Positions 43,625-54,641 of a stretch of DNA of 64,000 bases are shown here, one piece after another (within the stretch, counting starts at the first letter, position 1; each line of letters starts with the position of its first letter). The notes under the pieces were generated by a model. It did not search any database and had not been told where the DNA came from. It worked only from the letters and a program-made list of their open reading frames with translations. Both the position numbers and the translations under genes were made by a program. The stretch is from Bacteroidia bacterium (lineage in GTDB: Bacteria; Bacteroidota; Bacteroidia; Bacteroidales; Azobacteroidaceae), in the NCBI GenBank assembly GCA_025999935.1, contig BNXY01000008.1:5895-69894 (forward strand), read 5' to 3'.

Positions 43625-43984
43625 ATGGAAGTAATAACAGTAGAATCACAGGCATTCAAGGATTTAACGGCAAAAATCAACACGATTGCCAAATTCGTCG
43701 CCGCCATTCAGAGCAAGGCGGAGGAAGAGCCGGAAGACGGCTGGGTGGACAGTTACGAAGTCTGCACCTTTCTAAAAATCAGCGGACGCACGTTGCAGCT
43801 TTTGCGCTCCTCACACTCAATCAATTACTCGCAAATTCGCGGGAAAGTCTTTTACCGTATCAGCGAAATCCAGCGTCTGTTACAGGACAATGTTATCCGC
43901 CGAAGCGATGAACATTTGCAGGATTTAATCAAAAACCACCAACTGTATGTTGAACAAAGACGAAATCTTAAAACGGACAAATAG
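43625..43984 (+). CDS. Helix-turn-helix DNA-binding protein, excisionase-like
   Basis: 119 residues. A coiled-coil N-terminus is followed by WVDSYEVCTFLKISGRTLQL and IRGKVFYRISEIQRLL, the MerR/HTH_17 fold of Bacteroidetes ICE excisionase-type proteins. Its 3' end overlaps the primase-helicase start by 38 bases, so the two are coupled. Confidence 0.82.
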   Translation: MEVITVESQAFKDLTAKINTIAKFVAAIQSKAEEEPEDGWVDSYEVCTFLKISGRTLQLLRSSHSINYSQIRGKVFYRISEIQRLLQDNVIRRSDEHLQDLIKNHQLYVEQRRNLKTDK

Positions 43985-46001
43985 CGGTTTGGATGTGTTC
44001 AAACACTATATTGTGGGGCAATGGCGCGTCGGTCGGAATTTCTTTAATCCGCTGTATGAAGACCGCAAAGCCTCGTGCAATATCTATTACGACCGGCGAA
44101 GCCAAAGTTACAAAATGAAAGATTTCGGCAACGATGCGTATTCGGGCGACTGTTTCGATATTGTGGGAAAAATCAAGGGATTGGACTGCAACAGTTCAAA
44201 GGATTTTATCGAAATCTTGCAAACGATTAACCGCGACTTGTCGCTGGGTATTGACGAAAATGACCAATCGTTTGTCATGTCGGTTTCAACTCCCGACAGC
44301 AAGCCGAAAAAACAGCCCGAAAATACCCCTAACCCCACCCCTAAAAAAGCAAAGCCGTATTCGGTTGTTCCGCAACCGTTTTCAGCAAGGGAACTGTCTT
44401 TTTGGCAACAATACGGCATTACGCCTGAACTCCTGAAAACATACAAAATTGTTTCGTTGCGGGAGTTTAAGAGTGAAAACAGCGAAGGCAAACCCTTTAC
44501 TTTTTATTCGACCGACAATGAGCCGGTATTTGGTTATCAGGGCAAAAGGCATATCAAAATCTACCGTCCGTTTTCCGATGTGCGGTTTTTATACGGCGGT
44601 TTACTGCCCGAAAATTACTGCTTCGGCTTGGAACAACTTCCCTCAAAAGGCGACACGCTTTTTATTACCGGCGGCGAAAAAGATGTTTTGTCGCTTGCGG
44701 CAAAAGGCTTTCACGCAATCTGTTTCAATTCGGAAACGAGCAATATTCCACAACCGCTTGTCAGAAAACTTTCTTTCCGTTTCAAACACATTATCCTGCT
44801 GTATGACACAGATAAAACGGGTTTGGAGTCGTCTGCAAAGCACGAGCAACAATTATCCGCTTTGGGCGTGAAACGGCTTGTTCTGCCTTTGCAGGGTACA
44901 AAACAGGAAAAAGACATATCGGATTATTTCCGTATTGGAAATACCCGCGAAAATTTCATTACGCTTTTCATTGAATTTTTAGACAATCTATATTCTGAAA
45001 CGATGGCAATCTTAAAACCCTGCGAAATTGATTTTTCCAATCCGCCCATTCAAACGGAAATGCTTGTGTCAATCAACGATGTGCCGCTCGGAACACAGGG
45101 CAATTTATTCGGCATAACCGGCGGCGAAGGCACAGGCAAAAGCAATTATGTTGGCTCTTTGATTGCAGGGACAATCCGCGAAAAAGAAAATATTGATACG
45201 CTGGGTACGATTATTCAGCGGAACAAAAACAACAAAGCCGTATTGCTGTACGATACCGAACAATCGGAAACGCAACTCTACAAAAACATTTCCGGCATTT
45301 TAAGGCGCGGAAAATTGGAAACAATGCCCGCATACTTCAAAGCCTACTGCCTGACTTCCATGTCGCGCAAAGAGCGTATGCAGGCGATTATCCAAAGTAT
45401 GGACAAGTTTTATTACCAGTTCGGCGGTATTCAAATGGTGGTCATAGACGGTATTGCCGATTTGGTGCGCTGCGCCAACGATGAAGCCGAAAGTGTGGGC
45501 GTTATTGACGAACTCTATCGCTTGGCAGGCATTTACAAAACCTGCATTGTCTGCGTGTTGCATTTTATTCCCAACGGTTTGAAGCTTCGCGGGCATTTAG
45601 GCTCGGAATTGCAGCGCAAAGCGGCTGCAATCCTTTCCATTGAGAAAGACGAAAATCCTGCGGTTTCGGTTGTCAAGGCATTGAAAGTGCGCGATGGCAG
45701 TCCGCTTGATGTTCCGCTGGTGCAATTTGCTTGGGACAAAGAAAAGGATATGCACACCTATTTCGGCGAAAAGCCCAAAGAGGAAAAAGAAAAGCGCAAG
45801 GAAACCGAACTTACGGGCGTTGCCAAAACGATTTTTGCCAATCAACGCTTTTGTACCTATGTTGATTTATGCGAACAGATACAGAGGCTTTTAGACGTAA
45901 AGGAACGCACGGCAAAAAGTTATATCAAGTTTATGCGTGAAAAGGAAATTATCCTGCGCGATGCTTCCAATCAAAGTTATTTCATTATCGGTCAAATCTA
46001 A
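43947..46001 (+). CDS. TOPRIM primase fused to RepA-type helicase
   Basis: 684 residues. N-terminal region (YEDRKASCNIYYDRRSQSYK, FGNDAYSGDCFDIV) resembles a CHC2-type primase zinc domain that has lost its cysteines. TOPRIM follows with ITGGEKDVLSLAAKG (about 238) and ILLYDTDKTGLESS. A RepA/AAA_25-type ATPase starts at GITGGEGTGKSNYV (about 392) with VLLYDTEQSETQLY and MVVIDGIADL (Walker B). Such fusions start replication of mobile elements. The last 70 residues look like a small winged helix. Confidence 0.85.
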   Translation: MLNKDEILKRTNSGLDVFKHYIVGQWRVGRNFFNPLYEDRKASCNIYYDRRSQSYKMKDFGNDAYSGDCFDIVGKIKGLDCNSSKDFIEILQTINRDLSLGIDENDQSFVMSVSTPDSKPKKQPENTPNPTPKKAKPYSVVPQPFSARELSFWQQYGITPELLKTYKIVSLREFKSENSEGKPFTFYSTDNEPVFGYQGKRHIKIYRPFSDVRFLYGGLLPENYCFGLEQLPSKGDTLFITGGEKDVLSLAAKGFHAICFNSETSNIPQPLVRKLSFRFKHIILLYDTDKTGLESSAKHEQQLSALGVKRLVLPLQGTKQEKDISDYFRIGNTRENFITLFIEFLDNLYSETMAILKPCEIDFSNPPIQTEMLVSINDVPLGTQGNLFGITGGEGTGKSNYVGSLIAGTIREKENIDTLGTIIQRNKNNKAVLLYDTEQSETQLYKNISGILRRGKLETMPAYFKAYCLTSMSRKERMQAIIQSMDKFYYQFGGIQMVVIDGIADLVRCANDEAESVGVIDELYRLAGIYKTCIVCVLHFIPNGLKLRGHLGSELQRKAAAILSIEKDENPAVSVVKALKVRDGSPLDVPLVQFAWDKEKDMHTYFGEKPKEEKEKRKETELTGVAKTIFANQRFCTYVDLCEQIQRLLDVKERTAKSYIKFMREKEIILRDASNQSYFIIGQI

Positions 46002-46012
46002 AATCAGGCGTT

Positions 46013-46318
46013 ATGTTTATCGAAAAAGAATATATGGAATCGTGGATGAAGCGCATTATGGAACGCTTCGACCGCTTGGAAAACAGTCTTGTAAAACCGC
46101 CGCCCGAAAGGGAACGGCAAACGCTTGACGGCGAACTGCTTTTAGACAATCAGGACTTGTGCATAATGCTGAATGTAAGCAAGCGTTCTTTGCAGCGTTA
46201 CAGAAGTTTGGGCTGGTTGCCGTACAAACAAATCGACCAAAAGATGTACTACCTGCAATCGGACGTGGAACGGTTTATCAAAAAGCATTTTGAAAAACGC
46301 TATAAACCAAAAAGATAG
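46013..46318 (+). CDS. Second helix-turn-helix protein, excisionase-like
   Basis: 101 residues. Coiled-coil MFIEKEYMESWMKRIMERFD, then LLDNQDLCIMLNVSKRSLQR and LGWLPYKQIDQKMYYLQSDV, a MerR/HTH_17 fold like the protein at 43625. Eleven bases after the primase-helicase stop. Its C-terminus matches the scrap at 36272. Confidence 0.82.
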   Translation: MFIEKEYMESWMKRIMERFDRLENSLVKPPPERERQTLDGELLLDNQDLCIMLNVSKRSLQRYRSLGWLPYKQIDQKMYYLQSDVERFIKKHFEKRYKPKR

Positions 46319-46363
46319 CAAATTTTCTATTTCAAGGCTATAGTGTTTTATTCTAAAAATTAT

Positions 46364-46371
46364 TATTTTTG
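46364..46371 (+). promoter_or_regulatory. TAnnTTTG promoter element of the endonuclease-like gene
   Basis: TAttTTTG 21 bp before the ATG at 46392. Confidence 0.6.
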
Positions 46372-46391
46372 CACCTAAAATGTAAAAAAAT

Positions 46392-47429
46392 ATGCCCAAC
46401 TATCACTTGTTAAAGAATCTGAACAAAGAGGAAAGGCTTCGCACAACAGACAATCTGTTAAAGTTGCGCAGCCGGTTAGACCGCGATATTCCGCAAAAAA
46501 CGGCGGAGGACACTCTACTGCTTGCCACTTGGAATATCCGCGAATTTGGCGACAACCGCCGCCGCGAAAGCCTGCATTATCTGGTGGAAATCATTAGCCG
46601 TTTCGATTTGATTGCTGTTCAGGAGGTTTCCGCCAATCTCAAAGGCTTGCAAGACCTCGTTTCGTTGCTGAGCCTGAATTGGGATTATTTTGTTACCGAC
46701 AGCACCGACGGCAGTGCGGGCGGCGGCGAGCGCATGGCTTTTTTGTATGACAGGAGCAAGGTTTCCTTTCAAAAAATGGCAGGGGAAATCGTTTTACCCA
46801 AAGATAAATTGATTGACGGGCAGTTGCAGTTTGCCCGAACTCCCTATTGTGTAGCGTTTCAGGCGGGCTGGTTTAAGTTTATTTTGACAACCATGCATAT
46901 TTATTACGGCTCAACCTCTTCCGCCGACAAGAAAAAGCGTGAAAAAGAAATAGATACAATCACTTCCGTCTTGTCTAAAAGAGCCAAAAAGGAAGATACA
47001 AGTTATATTCTGCTGGGCGATTTCAATATCCCGAATGTAAATGACGACACAATGCAGGCATTGGAAAAATACGGTTTTTCCGTTCCGCAGGCAATTAAGG
47101 AACACCCTTCGGACTTGGGCAATACCAGCCATTATGACCAGATTGCCTTTAACCTGAAATTGGACGACAAAATGACCGTTTTTTCCGAAAAGTCGCAAAA
47201 GGCGGGGGCTTTCAATTTTGCCGAAACGGTTTATACAGCAAACGATTTGGAAACATACAAGTCATATTTCCTTGACAAAGTAAACGGTAAAACCGATAAA
47301 GAAATTGAGAAATACTACCTTTCTACTTGGCGCACCTTCCAAATGTCCGACCATTTGCCGCTTTGGGTTGAATTGAAGATTGATTTCAGCAATCAGTATC
47401 TGGAAAAGGTTAAAAAGGAAATCGGTTAA
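46392..47429 (+). CDS. Endonuclease/exonuclease/phosphatase-family protein
   Basis: 345 residues. EEP fold landmarks: LLLATWNIREFG (Asn), LIAVQEVSANLKGL (metal Glu), YILLGDFNIPNVND (Asp/Asn) and TWRTFQMSDHLPLWVEL (Asp-His). Probably a metal-dependent nuclease acting on DNA of the element or its host; no signal peptide. Its stop overlaps the convergent PP-loop gene by four bases. Confidence 0.88.
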   Translation: MPNYHLLKNLNKEERLRTTDNLLKLRSRLDRDIPQKTAEDTLLLATWNIREFGDNRRRESLHYLVEIISRFDLIAVQEVSANLKGLQDLVSLLSLNWDYFVTDSTDGSAGGGERMAFLYDRSKVSFQKMAGEIVLPKDKLIDGQLQFARTPYCVAFQAGWFKFILTTMHIYYGSTSSADKKKREKEIDTITSVLSKRAKKEDTSYILLGDFNIPNVNDDTMQALEKYGFSVPQAIKEHPSDLGNTSHYDQIAFNLKLDDKMTVFSEKSQKAGAFNFAETVYTANDLETYKSYFLDKVNGKTDKEIEKYYLSTWRTFQMSDHLPLWVELKIDFSNQYLEKVKKEIG

Positions 47430-48355
47430 ATGTGTAAAAATTCAATTCTTGTCTGCCTGTCCGTTCCGTCCGGAAAATCAATTCCGCAAAAGCGCAACGC
47501 CTCTTTATAGGTTACGCCGTTATTTGTCATCTGCATAAAATGTTCGTAGATTTTCGGTTTGTATTCTTTGAGAAAGTAAAAACGGCGGTCGCCTTTAATG
47601 TGGCAACCGAAACTACAAAACATACAGCCGGTACGCCGCAAGCCCAAATCATAAACCGGACTGTACGGTAAATGAAATTTGCGGATATATGCCCAAATAT
47701 CGCTTTCAGTCCATATAGACAGCGGGTAACTCGCCGTTTTATCCGTATCAAAAAGATTGCAGCCGTGCTGTAACCATTTTTGCAGGCGCAAACGGCTTTC
47801 GCCCGCCATTGTGCCGATAATGGGAAACAAGCCCGTCTGCTTTTGGAATTTTGCAAAAGGCTTTTTCTTCAAAAAATAGCAACACCGCTCTGAAACATCA
47901 AAAGGCGCGTCAATCAGGAATTTCCACCTTTCGGCAATTTTTCCGATGCCGTTAATACTTCCATTCAAGCGGATATTGCGCAGCTTTTCGCTGTGCGTGT
48001 GTTTTGCCTGCCGTATGTATTGGCTCTGTTCCTTGCTGATTAAGGGAAATCCGTATTTTTCAATCAGTTGCCGGATATGGATTTCGGGGCGGATAACGGT
48101 TAGATTGTCCGTTTCACGCACAAATTTTACGACTTCGGGATATTCGTTGCCGGTGTTGCAAAAAACGGCGGGAATGGATTTATCCACAAAACGCCGGATT
48201 ATGTCCAGCATTACGCCGCTGTCTTTCCCTCCCGAATAGCTGACGTATCCCTTGTCGCCAACCTTTGCCAAAAATGCAGATACAACGCCAACGCTGTGGT
48301 CAATCTTCTGTTCCAGCGTCCAGCCCTGCTGGTATTTCAATTCTTCATGCGTCAT
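47426..48355 (-). CDS. PP-loop ATPase, PAPS reductase-like
   Basis: 309 residues. PP-loop [14 protein letters not shown] near residue 38, substrate-like block [14 protein letters not shown], and a C-terminal cysteine cluster [11 protein letters not shown] (near residue 248) with further RCCYF. The Cys cluster suggests an Fe-S or zinc site. Relatives include CysH and DndC, but phage/ICE homologues of this type have no proven role. Its ATG overlaps the methylase-helicase stop in an ATGA motif. Confidence 0.82.
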   Translation of the reverse strand: MTHEELKYQQGWTLEQKIDHSVGVVSAFLAKVGDKGYVSYSGGKDSGVMLDIIRRFVDKSIPAVFCNTGNEYPEVVKFVRETDNLTVIRPEIHIRQLIEKYGFPLISKEQSQYIRQAKHTHSEKLRNIRLNGSINGIGKIAERWKFLIDAPFDVSERCCYFLKKKPFAKFQKQTGLFPIIGTMAGESRLRLQKWLQHGCNLFDTDKTASYPLSIWTESDIWAYIRKFHLPYSPVYDLGLRRTGCMFCSFGCHIKGDRRFYFLKEYKPKIYEHFMQMTNNGVTYKEALRFCGIDFPDGTDRQTRIEFLHI

Positions 48356-51300
48356 AGCTTAAACCCTTTCCTCTCGTTGTCATACTTCGGCACACTTGCT
48401 ATGACCAACCGTTCTCCCATTGCTTCCTTATATTCCTGCAAACGGTTGGGTATGGGCGTTATATCGCTTGGTTTCATTTTGCCCGACATCAGGTCGTGGA
48501 TTTCCTGAACGGCTTTTTGAGTATCATTTAGCGGTTGTTCTTTTTCCTGTCTTTTTTCGGGTTTATCTTCGCCTGTGTCAATAGGTTTCAGCGAAAGTTG
48601 TATCTGCCTGTTTAATGCCGAAAGTTCCGATTTGAGTTGCTTCAGTTCGTCCTCCTTTCTCCATGTTGTTTGGGCAATTCCCTGCAAAACAGGCAGGTCG
48701 ATTGACAGTTTTTCGTTCTGTTTCAGGTGGTTTTCTATCAGCGTGGGTATTTTTTCGAGTGAATGAAGAAAATAATTGACCGCTAATTTCGGGTCGCTCG
48801 CGATATGACCGTTGTTGTAATTGTACTTGATATGTCCCTCGCCTTCAATGAAAAAGCGGTTTTCCTTCATAAACAAACCTTCTTTCATTGAGTCTTCGGT
48901 CTTGACCAAAAGTTTGAAGCCGTACAGTTCGCCGATTGGATAATATTCGCCGTGCGTAGTGGCGTGGTCGCTGATATGGGCAAGTTTGGCGGCAAGGACT
49001 TTTACGTCCGCGCTTTCCACGCCGTCCAATTTCAACGGGTTGAGTTTGTTACCCTCTTTGTCGTGTTGTACGTGGCTGTTAAAGGTTTCCCAATCACCTT
49101 TCATTCGGGAGATTATCTCTTTGTTTCCGTCTATCGTGCGCACGGTATCTTCCAGTTTATACACGGATATTGCCTTGTTTTTGCTAAAACCCTGCCGCTC
49201 GCTTTCGAGGGTGGCGATTTTCTTGTCCAATTTTGCCTTTTCCAACAAATCGGTATTGCCCGACAAAATCGCTACATACTCCGAAAAATTCATGCCGCTG
49301 TCTTCGCTCATGCTGCCCTCGTCAATACGGCGGCTGCCCATATTGTTGGTTTTGAGTTGCGTAATAAACAGTTGCTTGTTGTGCAATAAATTAAACTTGT
49401 AACTGTCAAGCGATTTTTCAACGGCGTAAATAATTACATCCACTTTGTTGTCTGCGTGTAATTTGGCAATTTCATTGCCCTTGCGGATTGCCCTGCCTTC
49501 GCGCTGTTCCAAATCGCTTGGTCGCCAAGGGCTGTCCAAATGATGGACGGCTACGGCTCGCCTCTGTGCGTTTACGCCTGTGCCAAGCATTTCCGTTGAG
49601 CCAAATATCACGCGGATATGCCCGTCGTTCATTGCCTGTATCATGGCTTTGCGGGCAACTTCGGTCTTGGCTTCCTGAATAAAGCGGATTTCTTGAGCGG
49701 GTATTTTATGGTCTTCCACCAATTTGCGTTTGATTTCGGAATATACGTTCCATTCGCCCGGCTTGTATGTTCCCAAATCGGAAAAGACAAACTGCGTTCC
49801 CTTTTCCTTGTCGTACTTTTTGTAGTATCCGGCAATTTTCATTGCGCAATGCGAGGCTTTGCTGTCAATGTGGTCTTCATATTTGTCCTTATCAATCATG
49901 CGCATATCCAGCGACATTTTTCGTGCGTAATCGGTTGCTATCAGCATTTTTGCGTCCTTTTCCCCGCCTTCGAGCGGTGCGCGTCCCAACAGGGTGGCAT
50001 CGCCGCTTTTGGCAAATGCAACCAGTTTTTTGATAAATTCCTGCTGCTGTGGCGTCTGCGGGATACTGTGCAGAATTTCTTTCTTTTCGGGGCGGTCTAT
50101 ACCTATATCCTTTGCCGTGCGAAAATCGGTAATTTCGGAATAGAAAGCCGCTAATTCAGGCACTTTGATAAAGTATCTGAACCGTTCTTTCTGTACAATC
50201 TCGTTGGTAATGGAAAATTCATAATCCCTGTTCTTCTGGGCAAAAACTGCCGCCCACGCATCAAAACTGTTGATATTCTGCCGTTCCATTTCCTGCGGGC
50301 GCAGGTATTTGAACAAAAGGTATAACTCCGTCAATGAATTGCTTATGGTTGTGCCTGACAAAAATGTTGCACCCAAATCCTTACCTGTCCTTTCTTGGAT
50401 AGTGCGCAATGCAAACAGCATATTTAATGCCCTTTGGCTGCCTTCGGGATTACCCAAACCTGCCACGCGGTCGTGGCGGGTATTGAACATCAGGTTTTTG
50501 AAGCGATGGCTTTCATCGACAAAAATATGGTCAATGCCCATCAGTTTGAAATCCACAATGTCGTCCGTGCGGTTTTTGATTTGCTCGGTCAGCACTTTGA
50601 TTTTGACTTCGAGGTTTTCCTTGCGCGTTTCAACGCCTTTGAGCATTTTTCTTGAAATTTCCTTACCCTGTTCGCGCAATACCTGCAAATTCTCATCAAC
50701 GCTTTCCAATTCTTTTTCCAGAATTTGCTTTTGAATTTCAGGCGATTGGGGTATTTTCCCGAATTGGTCGTGTGTTAAAATCACAGCGTCCCAACTGTTG
50801 TTTTTTATGTCGTTGAAAATCTTTTGGCGGTTTTTCGGGGTAAAGTCTTCCTTGCCCGGATAGAGTATTTTCGCGTTGGGGTACGCCTTGCGGAATGTGG
50901 CGGCGATTTCGTGAACGTTGGCTTTCAGTCCGATTATCATCGGCTTGTTGGCAAGTCCCAAACGTTTCATTTCATACGCGCCGCAGCACATTATCAGCGT
51001 TTTGCCTGCCCCCACCTCATGGTCGCAAATTCCTCCGCCGTTCATCTTCAGCATCCATATCGCATCTTTTTGGCTTTGGTACAAATCGGGAATGCCCAAC
51101 GCTTTCAAATCAAGATTGGGAAAAGTCTGGTGCGAGCCGTCATAAGTCGGGCGCACAAAACAGTTGAATTTGCGGTTGTAAAGGTCGCTTAAACGCTCTT
51201 TAAATTCGGGCGACTGTACTTTCAGCCATTCGGAAAAGCCATCGCGTATTTCGTCGATTTTGCTGTTGGCTTCCTGTATCTTTTCGCCATCACGGACTTT

Positions 51301-54018
51301 AATGGTTTTCCGCTCGCCGTTTTCGTCCGTAACTTCCATACTTTTGGAAATGTTGGGCGAAGTATTGTGCAGGGCGTGTGTCATCAACGCCATCCCGTCG
51401 TATTTGCGGAACTCGCCGCGAACGCAGTATTTGTCGTGAATATTGGCGTTGCTGTATGCGGCTTTTACGGAAAAATCATCGCGGGTCGCCGAATACTGCA
51501 CATTGGTTTCCACATCAAAAAGATAGGAGGCGTATTTGGAATAAATGTTTTGAGGTATCCAGCGTTCGCCGAAGTTAAAATCCAGTTCGTCAAAGGTAAT
51601 CGGGCGTGGTGTGGCATCGCGCAAAGCCTTCAACGATTCGGAAACAGCGTAATTATTTTCGTGTTCGGGATTATCCGTTAAAAAACGTTCCAATGCTTCG
51701 GCTTTTTCCACGACATTGCCCGCAATGAATTTGTCTGATATTTCGTAGTCGCGGATAAGCGGATTGTAATAAATGCGTCCGTGCAGGTCTTCGAGCATTT
51801 CCTCGCGGCTTTTATCGGGCATCAGTGAAAGCATGTATTCGGTATTGACTTCGCCGAACTTGTTTAATGAGGCTGATAATGCCTCCATCGAGTTGGCGAC
51901 TTCGGTTATCTCGTTGGGATTGAACGCCACCGGTTGCGTGAAAATATCGGCTTTGACAAAACTGCCCATAAATGCACCTTCGGGCGGCACTCGTTCCAAT
52001 GAGAGCATTTCCTGACCGCCTGCATCCATTTTGATTAAGTCGAGGTTTTTGCGGTCGTTCAGATAACCGAAACGCTTTACAAAAGTGTCGTAATGCTCGT
52101 TGAGTGATTGGCGCAAGCCGGTGTTTTCCGTTCTTTCGGTCGCCTCGTAATGGTATAAAAGGTGGTAGGTGTCGCGGAATTTTATGTACTGTTCGGCTTT
52201 CTGCTTTTGTAAGGGGTTTAACTCTAACGGCATAAAAACGGCATCTTCGCGGTAGCGTTCTTTCAGAAAGCCGGTTTGTCCGCTATCCACTGCCAGCGAG
52301 CCTTGCTTGTGGAAATCCTGCAATGCGCCGGAATAGGGGCGCGGCTCAATGGGTAAGGCAAATGGTGGTGCAGGATTGGAATTTGAGGGACTAATGGGAC
52401 TTTGGGGACGATTGGCGGGTTGCGTTGTGCTTGGCGCAGGTTGTGCAAACAAATTGAGTTGTACCGGTTTTCCCTGTGCGGATTGAGGTTTCTTCTTGCC
52501 TTTCTTTTTGGTGTTCAGTTGCTTGCGCTCTTCTTCCGAAAAGCCGAAAAGGTCATAAAGCGACATGGCAGGCTCGGTATTAATGCTGTGCGCTTGCGTT
52601 TTTACAAGTGGCTCTGTTTCTTTCCGACTGTTTTCCTGACTTTTTATATCTGCAAAATCTTCGACAGAAAAGAGGTCGTCAAAACCGGGCGAATTTTCTT
52701 CCCAATCGAGTTCGCGTGTGCTTTTCCTGTGATAATCATATTGTTCTTCCTGCGGATTTTCAAACTTTGACTGCCGTTCTGCTTCTTCTATCATTTTGCC
52801 CATTTCTTCCCAATCCTGCGTTGTGGGTTGATAAGCGTATATTTGGCGTCTTGTTTGAATGGTATTATCCCAATACAATTCCCTGTTCAGCCGTTTATCA
52901 AAATCTGCGGATAACATTTTATGTAAATCGGCAGCCATTCCCTGAACTCCGCCCTCGTGAATGAAAACCATTGCGGGCTTGCCGTAAGGGTCGGTATCCA
53001 TATATCCTTTTGTATGAACTACCCTTTTGAAATCTTGAAAACAGTTGTTAATCGTTTGTCCGTTGGTTAAAGCCCGACTTTTTATAAAAGCGATTTCTTC
53101 CGGTGTTAATCTCGGTTTGTTACTGTTCTTTTGCAGAATGATTAAGTCGCTGCCGACTTCCGTTCCTGCATGGTCGGTAAACAGATTGTTGGGCAAACGT
53201 ATAGCCGAAATAAGACTTGCATTTTCCATTAACCGGTGGCGGATTGGCTCGTTGGCGGGACTGTCCATTACGCCCTGCGAAGTAATAAAAGCCTGTATGC
53301 CGCCCTCACGCAGCACATCCAGCCCTTTCATAAAGAAATAGTTGTGAATTGTCCGGCTTGCCTGCCGCAGTGTGGGGTCTTTGCTGTTGGAAAAAGCGGT
53401 GTCGAAAACCGAAACATCACCAAAGGGAATGTTTGACGAAACAATGTCGAATTGATTGTCCGGGCGATTTTCGATTTCTTCAAAGCCGCGAATATGTACT
53501 TTGTCTTCGGGTTGCAAATGCGAAAGGATTTTGCCTGTCAGTAAATCCTTTTCAAAACAGACGGTTTCCATTGTCGGAAAAGAAGTTTTGAAATTTTGGG
53601 CAAATGCACCGTTACCAGCCGAAGGGTCAAGAAAACGCGCGGGAGTTACGCCGTTTTCGTTCAGGGTGTCGGAAATGGTTTTGATAATTTCGGGCGGGGT
53701 ATAAAACGCTGTCAGTACAGAATTTTTCAGGCTGCCATAGTAACGTTTATACTCCTGTTCGTCCTTGCTGTTTTCGCGGATTACGCGGTGCAAGTCCGCA
53801 ACCATCGGGAACATATCCATTTCCGATTTTGTCCAATACGCTTTATCCAATTCGTTTTGCGCGGGATTGAGAACGCATTTTATCCCGCCAAAGCCGCTGT
53901 ATTGCTGCAATAGGACACGTTCTGCATCGGTGGCGTTGCGCTTTTCACTGTCAAGCGTAAAGGCAATTTTAATCGCCTCAATATTGGTCTGCAAATGTGC
54001 TTTCTTATTGTAACTCAT
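48352..54018 (-). CDS. Large N6-adenine methylase/SNF2-like helicase fusion
   Basis: 1889 residues from [12 protein letters not shown] at 54018; a start at 54027 would add MKA. N-terminal methylase: [14 protein letters not shown] (SAM-binding) and [16 protein letters not shown] in which NIPF replaces the usual NPPF/Y catalytic motif. A proline-rich low-complexity linker (about residues 500-560) follows. Helicase: [13 protein letters not shown] (Walker A, about 1000), [11 protein letters not shown] (Walker B), [17 protein letters not shown] and [11 protein letters not shown] (motifs V, VI). Coiled coils close the protein. Typical of conjugative-element polypeptides; likely protects or remodels transferred DNA, but this is inferred. 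Confidence 0.88.
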   Translation of the reverse strand: MSYNKKAHLQTNIEAIKIAFTLDSEKRNATDAERVLLQQYSGFGGIKCVLNPAQNELDKAYWTKSEMDMFPMVADLHRVIRENSKDEQEYKRYYGSLKNSVLTAFYTPPEIIKTISDTLNENGVTPARFLDPSAGNGAFAQNFKTSFPTMETVCFEKDLLTGKILSHLQPEDKVHIRGFEEIENRPDNQFDIVSSNIPFGDVSVFDTAFSNSKDPTLRQASRTIHNYFFMKGLDVLREGGIQAFITSQGVMDSPANEPIRHRLMENASLISAIRLPNNLFTDHAGTEVGSDLIILQKNSNKPRLTPEEIAFIKSRALTNGQTINNCFQDFKRVVHTKGYMDTDPYGKPAMVFIHEGGVQGMAADLHKMLSADFDKRLNRELYWDNTIQTRRQIYAYQPTTQDWEEMGKMIEEAERQSKFENPQEEQYDYHRKSTRELDWEENSPGFDDLFSVEDFADIKSQENSRKETEPLVKTQAHSINTEPAMSLYDLFGFSEEERKQLNTKKKGKKKPQSAQGKPVQLNLFAQPAPSTTQPANRPQSPISPSNSNPAPPFALPIEPRPYSGALQDFHKQGSLAVDSGQTGFLKERYREDAVFMPLELNPLQKQKAEQYIKFRDTYHLLYHYEATERTENTGLRQSLNEHYDTFVKRFGYLNDRKNLDLIKMDAGGQEMLSLERVPPEGAFMGSFVKADIFTQPVAFNPNEITEVANSMEALSASLNKFGEVNTEYMLSLMPDKSREEMLEDLHGRIYYNPLIRDYEISDKFIAGNVVEKAEALERFLTDNPEHENNYAVSESLKALRDATPRPITFDELDFNFGERWIPQNIYSKYASYLFDVETNVQYSATRDDFSVKAAYSNANIHDKYCVRGEFRKYDGMALMTHALHNTSPNISKSMEVTDENGERKTIKVRDGEKIQEANSKIDEIRDGFSEWLKVQSPEFKERLSDLYNRKFNCFVRPTYDGSHQTFPNLDLKALGIPDLYQSQKDAIWMLKMNGGGICDHEVGAGKTLIMCCGAYEMKRLGLANKPMIIGLKANVHEIAATFRKAYPNAKILYPGKEDFTPKNRQKIFNDIKNNSWDAVILTHDQFGKIPQSPEIQKQILEKELESVDENLQVLREQGKEISRKMLKGVETRKENLEVKIKVLTEQIKNRTDDIVDFKLMGIDHIFVDESHRFKNLMFNTRHDRVAGLGNPEGSQRALNMLFALRTIQERTGKDLGATFLSGTTISNSLTELYLLFKYLRPQEMERQNINSFDAWAAVFAQKNRDYEFSITNEIVQKERFRYFIKVPELAAFYSEITDFRTAKDIGIDRPEKKEILHSIPQTPQQQEFIKKLVAFAKSGDATLLGRAPLEGGEKDAKMLIATDYARKMSLDMRMIDKDKYEDHIDSKASHCAMKIAGYYKKYDKEKGTQFVFSDLGTYKPGEWNVYSEIKRKLVEDHKIPAQEIRFIQEAKTEVARKAMIQAMNDGHIRVIFGSTEMLGTGVNAQRRAVAVHHLDSPWRPSDLEQREGRAIRKGNEIAKLHADNKVDVIIYAVEKSLDSYKFNLLHNKQLFITQLKTNNMGSRRIDEGSMSEDSGMNFSEYVAILSGNTDLLEKAKLDKKIATLESERQGFSKNKAISVYKLEDTVRTIDGNKEIISRMKGDWETFNSHVQHDKEGNKLNPLKLDGVESADVKVLAAKLAHISDHATTHGEYYPIGELYGFKLLVKTEDSMKEGLFMKENRFFIEGEGHIKYNYNNGHIASDPKLAVNYFLHSLEKIPTLIENHLKQNEKLSIDLPVLQGIAQTTWRKEDELKQLKSELSALNRQIQLSLKPIDTGEDKPEKRQEKEQPLNDTQKAVQEIHDLMSGKMKPSDITPIPNRLQEYKEAMGERLVIASVPKYDNERKGFKL

Positions 54019-54448
54019 TGCTTTCAAGGTATAGGGCGATTGCGCCGGTTAATTCGGTATAAAGCAGCTCATATTCGGGCGAATACGCAAAATCGTCTGT
54101 GAGAGTATATAGGGCGAAAACATCTTCACATTCGGGCAACAGGCGAATGGCTAAATCTCTGGCTTCATCTTCGGGAATTTTATTTGAAAACTCGTCCCAA
54201 AGGATATTTTTCAGCGTGTCTTGCTTGGAAAAATGCAGTTTGCCAAACAGCGTTTCATTTGCCCAATGTTCGGCTTCAAGGGGGTTGCCGCCGTTTTTCA
54301 TTATATCTTCGTAAATATCCAGTGCGGCTTGGGTGCGGGCGTTGATAAATTTTTCGTCCGCAACCAATTCGGGGTGGCTTTCACGCAAAAAAGCCACAAG
54401 CGAGAGGCGGAAATAGGACATATCCGCCGGATAATCTTTTCTGTTCAT
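54005..54448 (-). CDS. DUF1896-family protein
   Basis: 147 residues. [40 protein letters not shown] and [20 protein letters not shown] are the DUF1896 blocks found only in Bacteroidetes conjugative elements next to the large methylase-helicase. Its end overlaps the start of that gene. Function unknown. Confidence 0.9.
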   Translation of the reverse strand: MNRKDYPADMSYFRLSLVAFLRESHPELVADEKFINARTQAALDIYEDIMKNGGNPLEAEHWANETLFGKLHFSKQDTLKNILWDEFSNKIPEDEARDLAIRLLPECEDVFALYTLTDDFAYSPEYELLYTELTGAIALYLESNELQ

Positions 54449-54576
54449 ACGTTTAAAATTTAGAATGAACGCAAAGTTTGTAATAAAAGGAATGGGATTT
54501 GCTGATTGTCAGGCAAGTGGAAGGGGTTTGCAGTGAGTCTGGCAGGGGTTTGCACCGTGCTTGGGGAAAACGCAAA

Positions 54577-54618
54577 AACGCCCTGTCCGAAATTTACGGT
54601 AAATTCCGGACAAAGCGT
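54577..54618 (-). terminator. Strong hairpin downstream of the rteC fragment
   Basis: AACGC-TGTCCG-AAATTTA / TAAATT-CCGGACA-GCGTT with one mismatch; read on the minus strand it is followed by GCGTTTTTGCG, a T-rich tail, 25 bp after the RteC stop. Beside it lie two copies of GGGGTTTGCA (54527 and 54545). The whole 54449-54641 gap has no gene. Confidence 0.65.
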
Positions 54619-54641
54619 TGTTCTATTTGCAAGGGTTGTTC

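Noticed and set aside
54527..54554. GGGGTTTGCA repeats as a mini CRISPR
   Set aside because: Only two units with a short spacer and no Cas genes nearby.
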